From the IMG/VR virus record IMGVR_UViG_3300018416_000043, positions 1 to 39,556 of that record: 39,556 nucleotides of DNA; one strand, 5' to 3'. The translations under genes and the position numbers were made by a program. Each line of letters starts with the position of its first letter. Position 1 is the stretch's first letter. Under the pieces are notes generated by a model, which was not told where the DNA came from, did no database searches, and worked only from the letters and a program-made list of their open reading frames with translations. This stretch comes from a virus. Of the stretch, positions 18,801 to 25,900 are shown in pieces.

Positions 18801-21800
18801 CTGTAACCGCTATTAGATACGCAAGTAATTTGGTACAAAATATTGTAAGAAACTACGAATATGTAACGGCATCTGCTGAAGTATCTTCTTCATACAATTT
18901 ATTAGTTGAAAATAAAGAATTTATTGTATCCGAATCTATTCAATTTGTATCATCTTCTTGGAGTGATTTTGATTACAATCAAAACACTTGTGGTAGAGAT
19001 GTAAGATACATAGTAGATGCGGTAGCAACTGACCTTCTTTACGGAGGAAACGAACGAAGTGTAACTGCTGGTAGATATTACTATGAGTACCCATCTTCGG
19101 CTATCGTAGGTGGAGTTCCATCAGCAACTCAACAAAAAGACCCAACCGTAACTGCAATCAATTATGTAAGTGGTTTGGTAACTAAATTAGTTGGTGGTTC
19201 GGTATTTGTAACATCATCAAATGAAGTTGAATATGTTTACGATGCACTTAGATTGAATAGAGAGTTTATCCAAAACGAAACTATTGCATTCGTAAACGCA
19301 AAATATCCAAACCTACAATACAACGAAGCTAGTTGTAAGAGAGATACTGGATTTATAGTAGATGCAGTGGCAACTGATTTAAGATGGGGTGGTAACCAAA
19401 GAAGTTTAACTGCTGGTGAGTTCTATTATAGATTCCCATCACAGGCAACCAACGTTCAGTTGGGTGAAACTACTGATGCAGTTACTTACGCATCTGATTT
19501 GGTGAAAGAAATTGTATTAAAGAATACATTATCTATTCCAACTCTAACTGAAAACTCAGCAAACAACATCAAAGTAACATCAGCAACTCAAACATTGGGA
19601 GTTGGTACATCGGATGAATATACATTAAACGCTGTAAGTTCTTCATTTGGTATAGTAATGGATATTGTACTTAATGGAATTGGTTCTTTACCAACTATTT
19701 CTGAATATACTCAATCTTTAAATGATACTGAGGTTTCTGAAGCATATTCATTATTAAAATCTAACATTCCATTTATACAATCTGAAGTAATTGCATATAT
19801 TTCTTCTTCTTGGAGTGGATTTGCATACAACGAAGCAAGTTGTAGTAGAGATGTTGGTTTAATAGTAAGTGGGGCAGCTGAAGATTTACTATTCGGTTCA
19901 GTATCAGCATCAGTAACTAATGGTGAATTTTACTACCTATATCCATCAGATGCAACTGGTTCTCAGTTGAATCAAACTTTGGATGGAATTAGATACGCTA
20001 GTAGATTGGCTAACAACATTATACAAAGTGTAACATATGTAACTTCTTCAATAGAGAACGTTACATCTTATAACTTATTAAGAGATAACAAAGAGTTCAT
20101 TCAATCAGAATCAATCGCTTACATATCTTCTTCTTGGAGTACATTTGGATACAATGAGGAAACTTGTAAGAGAGATGTTGGTTATATCGTAGATGCTATC
20201 GCAACCGATATCCTTTATGGTGGAAATGAAAGAAGTGTAACCGCTGGTGATTTCTATTATAGATATCCATCGAACGCTACAACATCTGAATTGGAACCAA
20301 CTACAACTGGTATAGAATATGCTGGTGATTTGGCAGAAAAGATAATTGTGAATGAAGTATTCGTATCACCATCGGTTGAAAGAATTGCTGGTAACGAAAC
20401 TTTACTAAACAATAGATTATTCATTCAAAATGAAGTTATATCATATATTTCATCATCTTGGAGTAATTTTGAATACAATGAAGCAAGTTGTAGTAGAGAT
20501 ACTGGGTATATTGTAGATGCAGTAGCAACTGATTTACTTTATGGTGGAAATGAAAGAAGTAGAACCGCTGGTGAATTCTATTACAAATTCCCATCATCTG
20601 CAACTGTTGCTGGAAGCGAATCACCTAATGTGAACGCACAATTGTATCCTACTATTGATGGTATTAGATACGCTAATGGTATTTCACAAAAGTTAGTTCA
20701 GAACATCGAATTTGTAACTTCATCAAACGAAGTATCATCTTCTTGGAATTTATTAAGAGATAATAAAGAGTTTATCCAAAATGAGGTAATCGCTTATGTA
20801 TCTTCGTCTTGGAGTGGTGTATTCTACAATGAGGATAAATGTAAAAGAGATGTTGGTTACTTAATTGATGCAGCCGCAACCGATATGTATTATGGTGGTA
20901 ATGAAAGAAGTGTAACGGCTGGTTCGTTCTACTACTTATTCCCATCTTCGGCAACTGAAAAGGGTGTTCCTTCAACAACGGCTCAATTAGACCCAACTGT
21001 TGATGGTATTAGATACGCTGGTAAGTTATCAACTAAAGTAATTAAAAACGAACCATTTGTACAACCATCTGCATCCGTATTAGTAGGTGCTGATTTGTTG
21101 GTTGGTAATAAAGAACTTATTCAAAAAGAAACAATCGCATTCCTAAGTTCATCTTGGAGTGAATTTGAATATAATGAAGCGAGTTGTAGTAGAGATTTAG
21201 GATACATCATAGATGCCGTTAGAACCGATTTGGTTTATGGTGGAAATGAGAGAAGTGTACAAGCGGGAACATTCTACTACTATATTCCTTCAGTAGCAAC
21301 AACGGAACAAAAACCACAAACAACTGATGGTATTGATTTCGCTAAAGGTTTATCTGAAAAGGTAATTCTTAAAGAACAATTAGTTAGAGCACCATTCCAA
21401 ACGAGAGAATCAGTTGATTATTTGATAGCTAGTAAAAAAGAATTACAATCAATTGCAATTTCTTACACTAATGGGGCATTTCCAGGGTTTGAATATAACG
21501 AAGAAAAATGTTATAGAGATACTGGATTTATTGTAGATGCAATTGCAACTGATTTATACTATGGTGGTAATGAAAGAAGTATCGCAGCTGCAGAATCATA
21601 TTACACTGGTGTGTATGGTTCAGCTGCAGAGGTAATTACCAATCAACAATACGAAACTGCTGATGTTAATAGATATTTAAGAACCCAATTCCAAAGAATT
21701 GTGAGAAACTCACCATTGGAAGAATTTGGTTCATTAATTATTACAACTGGACATGATTTCTCATACGCTGGTTCTGGTGTAACTTATAAAGCATTACCTC

Positions 21801-22015
21801 CTAATCAGGGTGGTGCTGGTATACCTGACCCTGATAAAGAAATTACGGAAATTGCGGGTGGTAGAGTGTTCTTTACTTCAGGTAACGAACTTGGTGACTT
21901 TAGAATTGGTACGGGACTTGTGATTAATCAGGCAACTGGTACGTTGCAGGGTAGAACATTCTCTCGTTCATTATTCTCATTAGTTACACCATTCTCTCTC
22001 GCATTGGAAGGGTAA
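9842..22015 (+). CDS. Giant tail-fibre-like structural protein, 4057 residues
   Basis: This is a very large appendage protein. Residues 1-100 carry short fibre repeats (VFISGSLLVSQSIDIGS, VEITGSLTIDG). At about 107-380 there is a right-handed beta-helix-type domain opening YVSSTNGSDDNDGRTPQFPL-RTIKKAAKIA, like pectate-lyase-fold phage proteins often annotated VrlC-like in cyanophages. From about 385 to 3925 two repeat types alternate: 'SSSF.IV.DII.NG...LPT..' (about 21 copies) and a helical repeat of about 110 residues with C.RDVGYIIDAVATDLLYGG and AGEFYY.YPS (21 copies, each with one Cys). At about 1190-1287 a cupredoxin-like domain interrupts the array. The C-terminus (from about 3940, GHDFSYAGSGVTYKALPPNQ ... 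FRIGTGLVINQATGTL) is a conserved end of this family in marine T4-like phages. The ATG overlaps the previous stop (TAATG). Function as a long fibre or tail spike is inferred; enzymatic activity of the beta-helix is not shown. Confidence 0.9.
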   Translation: MARLIPQKQIEEVNIFKDSISVNNSVFISGSLLVSQSIDIGSDLTTPQRVTGSVEITGSLTIDGPLAFANAANRLDATASFADESVDSQRFGGILAKEFGESDATLYVSSTNGSDDNDGRTPQFPLRTIKKAAKIATDGDDGRYGLPTGSLFTGFAIKVDTGTYLEDNPIELPKNTTVWGSGLRVTKVLAKNENEDLFWVNSGNYLSEMTFGNLRVFPSVDVSEKGFAVAFAPNAFITTSPYVQNCSMISNQENSFLEKYEEIPAGGGGLNVDGNRIHPDSPLASMVLDAYTQIAPNGVGCQVVGRGFIQLVSFFTNFSAYSVKVIDGGQAVLLNSNTSFGDYGMYASGSRFITGSGGNADAFFNVQDNYSIIVDTIKNGLSSIPDLVPNTFEGRRITDPNEVPQYFISEDSTIDVAERVKSDFRLVSSIVEDGITNVPKLLAKSGKGGYGPTSLYNVSGDTQYTNVATASSDDIEFIDTNFDITLDIIDRGNAATASYVQIDNVSSSIKVSDIEQYSTFAVQSDTSQRIVDRFDTVISIIENGLTFSPDIDSNASASYKLTETPIYETDVTSSLETIEYVSSSLSIVYDILANGTGSLPTTILSSSVENPSVDIQNAYTLLIENIPFIQDETIAYLSSSWSDHSYNQETCKRDVGFIISSSAHDLLFGGNEESIRSGVYYYQFPSNATTTEKDPTLTGVKYASELAINILGGKVFTEPSVELDNAYDIIYQNKDFVKAETIAYISSSWSEFEYNEASCSRDVGYILDAVATDIHYGGNERSVTAGEFYYKYPSLATVDNRTVGQLQQTLDGVKYAKRITEKLANNDTFVTASASVLNAVNLIKENRSLIQSETITYIDTQYPNFSYDRVKCRRDVGYIIDNVLTDLLYGGNERSELAGLYYFLYPSIANTTQLEETLEAIRYTKEFTKAVAQSIVLETPQVILNVDGNIRVTSFTPTTGSIDATDSEVTIVSQSFGLIEDIIRYGTDSVLSSIAGNSEDYIWNLENPLNVSGITQITSSIVATGETTNVVTSSFDTVIKIIQSGSSITTEETIGTDSKGNPISTVGIPKNSYGDNLVTTTIGTTIPSDITLVKNTEAGILFGDGVQITSSISVDSSNISKVSSSFSIVSDIIKYGISGSLSIVGSSDTSTYFEVVTLEDGSFNINKTQLQKFDDVDGRILGENTGSFDDSVKDPTLTLKRGDLYTFSINSLNNINAIPTETEPFFITTQRSIDSKYRYNSGVTNNGTTFGTITFIVPFDAPDTLFYVNGNDINAGGVINIVDELPLSDTQRYVNVPSLGSFEVITNNVDNIKVTDLSQYSSEVTASISESFDISSSFSNVIDILSNGVGVIPTISKNASGNIKKTSLTQYTSSVDSTDGIINTITSSFNNVMNVIQNGTGSIPTLIENTTDLIKVSSVTQITSSLSGSNTEVVNVSSSFAIVLDILGKGIDSLPIEVSNTNSNIKFYSAEQFTGSLSGSLEDISFVSSSISIVSSIISYGSGSYLTASNYGAISTNPSTIAAYEIIKENIPFIQNETIAYLSSSWSTASYNEASCSRDVGLIVSGAAEDLLYGVYSSSIVNGKFYLEYPSEAETSQLNQTLDGIEYASKLTQNLIQNIEFVTASTEVSASYNLIRNNREFIKEETISYLSSSWSTFDYNEVTCKRDVGHIIDAVSTDLLYGGNERSLNAGVFYYQYPSEATSSQLDQTKDGINYARRLVENIVVGNQFAAAPFSRTNGYDLLFNNKEFIQNEVTEYISSSWSEFEYNDVTCRRDVGYIIDAVATDLLYGGNERSNKAGEFYYLYPSTATTSQLDPTIDGVGYAKNLSIELLQNNVFVTASQQTIEVSNLISENRSLVQNEVIAYISSSWSNFEYNEASCSRDVGYILDAVTTDFYYGGNERSSKAGEFYYLYPSSATVSGSESPNVDAQLYPTVDGVKYAQRLTNKLINNVTLVTASIERQTVHSLMVDNRELIQSEVISFMSSSWSNFQYDDIKCRRDVGYIVDAVATDVLYGGNERSVTAGEFYYLFPSEATTIQSDQTITGITHAAGLADKIIQSTLLVNADSETISAYNSMLDNKELIQNNVTEFIDQLYPYFTYDRVKCRRDVGYIIDAVATDLLWGGNERSIVAGDYYYRYPSKTTSLELTETTMAIEYAKLIVNKLITNVELVVPSISLNANNNIRFNDTEQYSGSLAISGSSLTDISSSFSVVVDTIQNGLVSLPTEFKNIESLTKVTDATQVTESVSANEQLVSSSYAVVLDILQNGVEVIPTLVENTNGNIKATSTTQITSASAAGATEITKVSSSFALVERIVEGGVDELETIVYNTAGNIKVGNVSQYIGGVGGNSSDVTAISESISIVTDIIQNGTGSLPTIIEYTTPSTDVNTLAAYEILKQNIGFIQSETIAYLSSSWSTASYNEASCSRDVSLIVSGAAEDLIWNSNSASIMNGYYYYLFPSQAQGAQLNQTLDGVFYASRLAQKLIQNVVFESPSTARIAAFDLLRDNTELIQNETIAYLSSSWSGHSYNETTCKRDVGYIIDAVRTDILYGGNERTNKAGEYYYLYPSNATGSELIQTLDGINYAGRLVQKVVQNTTLSNPSTSVVNSYNSILDDKSTIQSKVIAYLSSSFPTHQYNESKCSRDVGYIIDAVATDLFYGGNERSIEAGRFYYLYPSQATGYQIEETVAGIEYAQRLTEVSSKNKGTQIGIVSASIDLINDVIRLGSDNIPFAIAKNFQTSELDTPQNLTTGRYVTASGDYEVGNELAIVSSSFLQINDIIENGIDILPTLVLNTENTIKVTNLTQFTSSLSGTSAEITKVSGSVAIVENIVQNGLSVLPTIVENNTNINNLIKVGSVEQYVSASGADKIQSKIVSSSFGLVIDGLTNGTGSLPTIIEYTERVDAPKTVLAYNLIKENIEFIKEETIQFMSSSWSNFVYNEASCSRDVGLIVSGAAEDLINNSNSASIVNTKFYFEYPSDATGSQLDQTVTAIRYASNLVQNIVRNYEYVTASAEVSSSYNLLVENKEFIVSESIQFVSSSWSDFDYNQNTCGRDVRYIVDAVATDLLYGGNERSVTAGRYYYEYPSSAIVGGVPSATQQKDPTVTAINYVSGLVTKLVGGSVFVTSSNEVEYVYDALRLNREFIQNETIAFVNAKYPNLQYNEASCKRDTGFIVDAVATDLRWGGNQRSLTAGEFYYRFPSQATNVQLGETTDAVTYASDLVKEIVLKNTLSIPTLTENSANNIKVTSATQTLGVGTSDEYTLNAVSSSFGIVMDIVLNGIGSLPTISEYTQSLNDTEVSEAYSLLKSNIPFIQSEVIAYISSSWSGFAYNEASCSRDVGLIVSGAAEDLLFGSVSASVTNGEFYYLYPSDATGSQLNQTLDGIRYASRLANNIIQSVTYVTSSIENVTSYNLLRDNKEFIQSESIAYISSSWSTFGYNEETCKRDVGYIVDAIATDILYGGNERSVTAGDFYYRYPSNATTSELEPTTTGIEYAGDLAEKIIVNEVFVSPSVERIAGNETLLNNRLFIQNEVISYISSSWSNFEYNEASCSRDTGYIVDAVATDLLYGGNERSRTAGEFYYKFPSSATVAGSESPNVNAQLYPTIDGIRYANGISQKLVQNIEFVTSSNEVSSSWNLLRDNKEFIQNEVIAYVSSSWSGVFYNEDKCKRDVGYLIDAAATDMYYGGNERSVTAGSFYYLFPSSATEKGVPSTTAQLDPTVDGIRYAGKLSTKVIKNEPFVQPSASVLVGADLLVGNKELIQKETIAFLSSSWSEFEYNEASCSRDLGYIIDAVRTDLVYGGNERSVQAGTFYYYIPSVATTEQKPQTTDGIDFAKGLSEKVILKEQLVRAPFQTRESVDYLIASKKELQSIAISYTNGAFPGFEYNEEKCYRDTGFIVDAIATDLYYGGNERSIAAAESYYTGVYGSAAEVITNQQYETADVNRYLRTQFQRIVRNSPLEEFGSLIITTGHDFSYAGSGVTYKALPPNQGGAGIPDPDKEITEIAGGRVFFTSGNELGDFRIGTGLVINQATGTLQGRTFSRSLFSLVTPFSLALEG
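11668..21610 (+). repeat. 21-copy helical CxRDVG repeat array in giant fibre
   Basis: Each copy reads roughly (N/D)..LI..NKEFIQ.E.IAY.SSSWS.F.YNEASC.RDVGYIIDAVATDLLYGGNERSVTAGEFYY.YPS.AT...L.QT..GI.YA..L, and each has a single Cys. Copies occur in five runs of 3, 6, 3, 3 and 6, separated by the SSSF..NG repeat. The first copy of each run has SGAAEDL or a similar sequence and lacks a full GGNERS (4 of 5 runs). The last copy of each run has (Y/F)P instead of SWS before the Cys. Some copies share long identical DNA, for example 18659-18712 and 19835-19888. Confidence 0.92.
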
Positions 22016-22027
22016 TAATTAAAAAGG

Positions 22028-22038
22028 TAATATTTATA
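22028..22038 (+). promoter_or_regulatory. Putative late promoter before adaptor and collagen-like fibre
   Basis: TAATATTTATA lies here, one base different from TTATATTTATA, in the 41-base gap after the giant gene and 18 bases before the ATG at 22057. AGGAAAAAGACAATAAA between the motif and the start supplies an AGGA ribosome-binding site. Confidence 0.55.
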
Positions 22039-22056
22039 TAGGAAAAAGACAATAAA

Positions 22057-22923
22057 ATGGCAGATGTATTTGTACCGCTAAATGCGTTTAAATCGGTAGT
22101 AACAACTCTGACAGGTGAAGATGATATCGTATATTCAACTCCTACGGGAGTTTCCACGATTGTTCTATCAGCTCAGATTACTAACAATAGTAATTCGCAA
22201 ACAGAGGAAGTAACTATAAAATTAGATTCAAATAGAGAAATACCAGAACCACAATTACAAAATGTGGTAAATACTGGTAGTTTTTATAGTGCTTCGGCAT
22301 TATTGGAAATTAATAGAACTTATATTGAAAAAGAAGCCGCAGCATACGTTGGATTTCAAAACAATTTACAAGATATTCCATTCTCATTTACATCTTCAAT
22401 ATTTGAAGAAAGAATAAATACCGCATTTGATGGTATTTTATATGATATAGAGAATGGTGGTACATTACGAACTAAAAAAGCTGCATTATCATTCTATGAT
22501 AAAAATGGTGTAAGTTTAATTACTGATGAGGCTCAATTAACATCATCATATGATGCTATCACATATGCAAATATACTTTCACAACAAATTTTACTAAATC
22601 AATCAGTTACTGGTTCTGGTGATGTTGAGAGATTATATCAAACAACATTTACTCAATCATATGATACAAATATAGTTATTGAAAGTGGGTCTGCTACATT
22701 AGTTTCCGATTTACTTACAATTATCGCAGATACAATATACGACCCGGTAACACAACCACAAGAACAAATTGAGTTTATTAGTAATTACCCAATACCAAGA
22801 GGTGATTCACTATCTCCAGTTGTTGCTGGTAAATTGGTTTTAGAGCAAGATTTTGCATTAGTATTTTCGGGTTCGCAGGATTTAAAAGTTGTACTTTCTA
22901 TTTTGGAAAGTGCTAATGAGTAA
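22057..22923 (+). CDS. Fibre adaptor-like protein with one helical repeat copy
   Basis: Three parts can be seen in this 288-residue protein. The N-terminal beta part (FVPLNAFKSVVTTLTGEDDI ... GVSTIVLSAQITNNSNS ... EVTIKLD, residues 4-65) resembles small structural proteins of marine T4-like phages. Residues about 80-182 form a divergent copy of the helical repeat of the giant protein (LLEINRTYIEKEAAAYV ... INTAFDGILYDIENGG ... AITYANILSQQILLN) that lacks the otherwise invariant Cys and RDVG. The C-terminal beta part (YPIPRGDSLSPVVAGKLVLE ... LKVVLSILE) resembles the C-terminus of the 110-residue protein at 36737. Shared modules and position between the two giants suggest that it joins or caps one of them (inference). 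The next gene starts 22 bases downstream. Confidence 0.75.
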   Translation: MADVFVPLNAFKSVVTTLTGEDDIVYSTPTGVSTIVLSAQITNNSNSQTEEVTIKLDSNREIPEPQLQNVVNTGSFYSASALLEINRTYIEKEAAAYVGFQNNLQDIPFSFTSSIFEERINTAFDGILYDIENGGTLRTKKAALSFYDKNGVSLITDEAQLTSSYDAITYANILSQQILLNQSVTGSGDVERLYQTTFTQSYDTNIVIESGSATLVSDLLTIIADTIYDPVTQPQEQIEFISNYPIPRGDSLSPVVAGKLVLEQDFALVFSGSQDLKVVLSILESANE

Positions 22924-22945
22924 TATTTAAGTTGAAGAATAATAG

Positions 22946-25900
22946 ATGAGTCAATTATTAAGCGGTAAGGTAAGGGTAGTTCGTCCGCAGGATGTATCCG
23001 ATGATAGGTATGAGTACTTATCATTACAGGAAGCAGAACCCAATTTAGGGGTTCCACTAAGTGGTAGCATCCAAAGTGGTTCTGTTGCACTTATTGCATC
23101 TGATATTGATGGAAATCGTTTATTTATCACAAAAATACAATTAGAGGAATTTAGTGGTTCATTCTCAGGCTCATTTGCCGGAGATGGTTCTCAATTAAAT
23201 AATCTACCATTCTCAAGCCAATTAATAAGTGGTTCTGCATCCGCATCGATTGCACCAAATACTGGATTCTTAGTAAATGTATCATCATCATTTGATGGTG
23301 ATATGGATATCAATGGTGATGTTAGAGTTACTGGTGATTTATTTGTAGATAATAGAATAGTAGCTAGAGAAATTTTAGTTGAGATAGTATCTTCATCTAT
23401 TATATTCTCATCTGGTTCGAATCGATTTGGTAATACAACTGGTGATTTGCAAGAATTTACTGGTTCGGTTGGTATAACTGGTTCATTAGATGTTGAGGGT
23501 AGTACAACCATATCAAACGATTTAGTAGTTAGTGGTAGTGGTACCATTAGTGGTTCCCTATCGATAGGTAATGAGTTGGTTATTAGTGGTAGTGGTGATA
23601 TTAGTGGCTCACTTAAAGTTGGTGGTGATATATCAACCAATAATGTAACTGCCTCATATGTATCTTCTTCATTTTTCGAAGGAGATGGTAGTAGATTATT
23701 CAATCTACCTGCCGCTGCTGAATCAACTAGGATAGTTGATGGTAATGTAACCGCATCGGTTGATAATAATGATGGATTCATTGTAATATCAGTAGATAGT
23801 GGTTCACAATTTACAGGTTCATTATTTGTAAGTGGAAATATTGAAATCAATAGTGGTTCATCCTTTAGTGGTAGTGGTGCCAACTTATTTGATATTCCAA
23901 AAGCAGCATTAACCCCTGATGCATTATTATCATCATTTATTGTAAGTGGTTCAGTAACTGCATCGGTTGACCCTAATTTCGGATTTAGATTAGAGGGTAC
24001 CGATAGAGCTGAATTCAGTTCATCATTATTTGTAAGTGGTGGTGTTAGTATAAAAAGTGGCTCATCTTTTAGTGGTAGTGGTGAAAATCTATTCAATATT
24101 CCAAGAGCAGCATTAACACCGGATGCACTTCTTTCAAATTTAATTGTTAGTGGTGCTGTAACCGCATCTGTAACACCTGAAGGTGGATTCTTAGTAACTT
24201 CTGTTGAAAGTGGTTCAACCTTTAGTGGAAGTATATTCCTAAGTAGTGGTTCGTTCTTCTCTGGTAGTGGTGAAAAACTATTTAATATTCCTCGTTCTGC
24301 GCTTACCCAAGATGCTCAATTATCTAACTTAATTGTAAGTGGAGCTGTAACCGCATCCGTAACACCCGATGGGGGATTCTTAGTAACTTCTGTTGAAAGT
24401 GGTTCAACTTTTAGTGGTTCGATTTTCTTATCATCTGGTTCTTTCATTAGTGGTAGTGGTGAACAACTATTTAATATACCATTATCCGCACTTGCTGAGG
24501 AAGTAGTTGCGGCAACTAAAATTACCGAAGGTGATGTAACCGCATCAGTTTCAAACGAAGATGGATTTGTAGTAACATCAATTGATAGTGGTTCAACCTT
24601 CTTTGGGGATATACAACTTCAAACTGGTTCATTTAGTGGTAGTGGTGCTAATTTATTTGATATACCGAGAGCAGCATTAACCCCTGATGCATTATTATCA
24701 TCATTTATTGTAAGTGGTAGTGTAACAGCGTCTGTAACACCTGATGATGGGTTTGTTGTAACTTCAATTGAAAGTGGTTCAACTTTCTTTGGTGATGTAA
24801 AGGTACAAACTGGTTCATTTAGTGGTAGTGGAGCTAATCTATTTGATATACCACGTTCAGCACTTACGCAAGATGCACTTTTATCCAATTTAATTGTAAG
24901 TGGGGCAATAACCGCATCTGTAACTCCGGATGATGGATTTGTTGTTACCTCAGTTGAAAGTGGTTCAACTTTCTTTGGGGAAGTTAGAGTAGAAAGTGGT
25001 TCTGCTTTTAGTGGTAGTGGTGAGAAATTAAGAGATATACCATTCTCAGCACTTTCTGATGATGCGCAGGCATCTATCACATCGTTAGTATCTGATGAAT
25101 CAAAAATATTAGTAAGTGGTTCGGTAACTGCATCAGTTGATGCTAATGCTGGATTTATTATAACATCCGTTGCGAGTGGTTCAACTTTCTTTGGAGAAGT
25201 TAGAGTACAAAGTGGTTCTGCTTTTAGTGGTAGTGGTGAAAGGTTATTTGATATTCCATTCTCAGCACTTTCCGATGATGCACAAACATCTATCATATCA
25301 TTGGTATCGGATGAATCGAAGCTATTAGTAAGTGGAAGTGTAACTGCATCCGTTGATGCAAAAAATGGATTTATTGTAACATCAATCGCTAGCGGTTCAA
25401 CATTCTTTGGGGATGTTGGTGTAGTTAGTGGTTCATCCTTTAGTGGTAGTGGTGCTAAATTAACTGATATACCATTTGCGGCAATATCTGTTTCATCCGA
25501 AGATGCATTTGCATCGGTTGTAGCTGGTGATTCAAAACGATTGGTTACTGGTTCAGTTACTGCATCCGTTTCAAAGGAGGATGGGTTCAAAGTAGAATCC
25601 ATTGCTAGTGGTTCGACCTTCTTTGGTGATGTAAAAGTTCAAACTGGTTCATTTAGTGGTAGTGGTGCACAGTTATTTGATATACCTCGTTCAGCACTTA
25701 CACAAGATGCACTTTTATCAGCTTTAATAGCTAGTGGTAGTGTAACTGCATCTACCGAAGATAATGTGTTTAAAGTAGTATCGGTTGATAATGGTTCCAT
25801 ATTTAGTGGTTCAATACAAGTTGATAATGCAGTAACCGCATCTGGTTTCAAAGGTAGTGGTAGAGATTTGACTGATGTAGTTGTAACCGAAATGGTTAGC

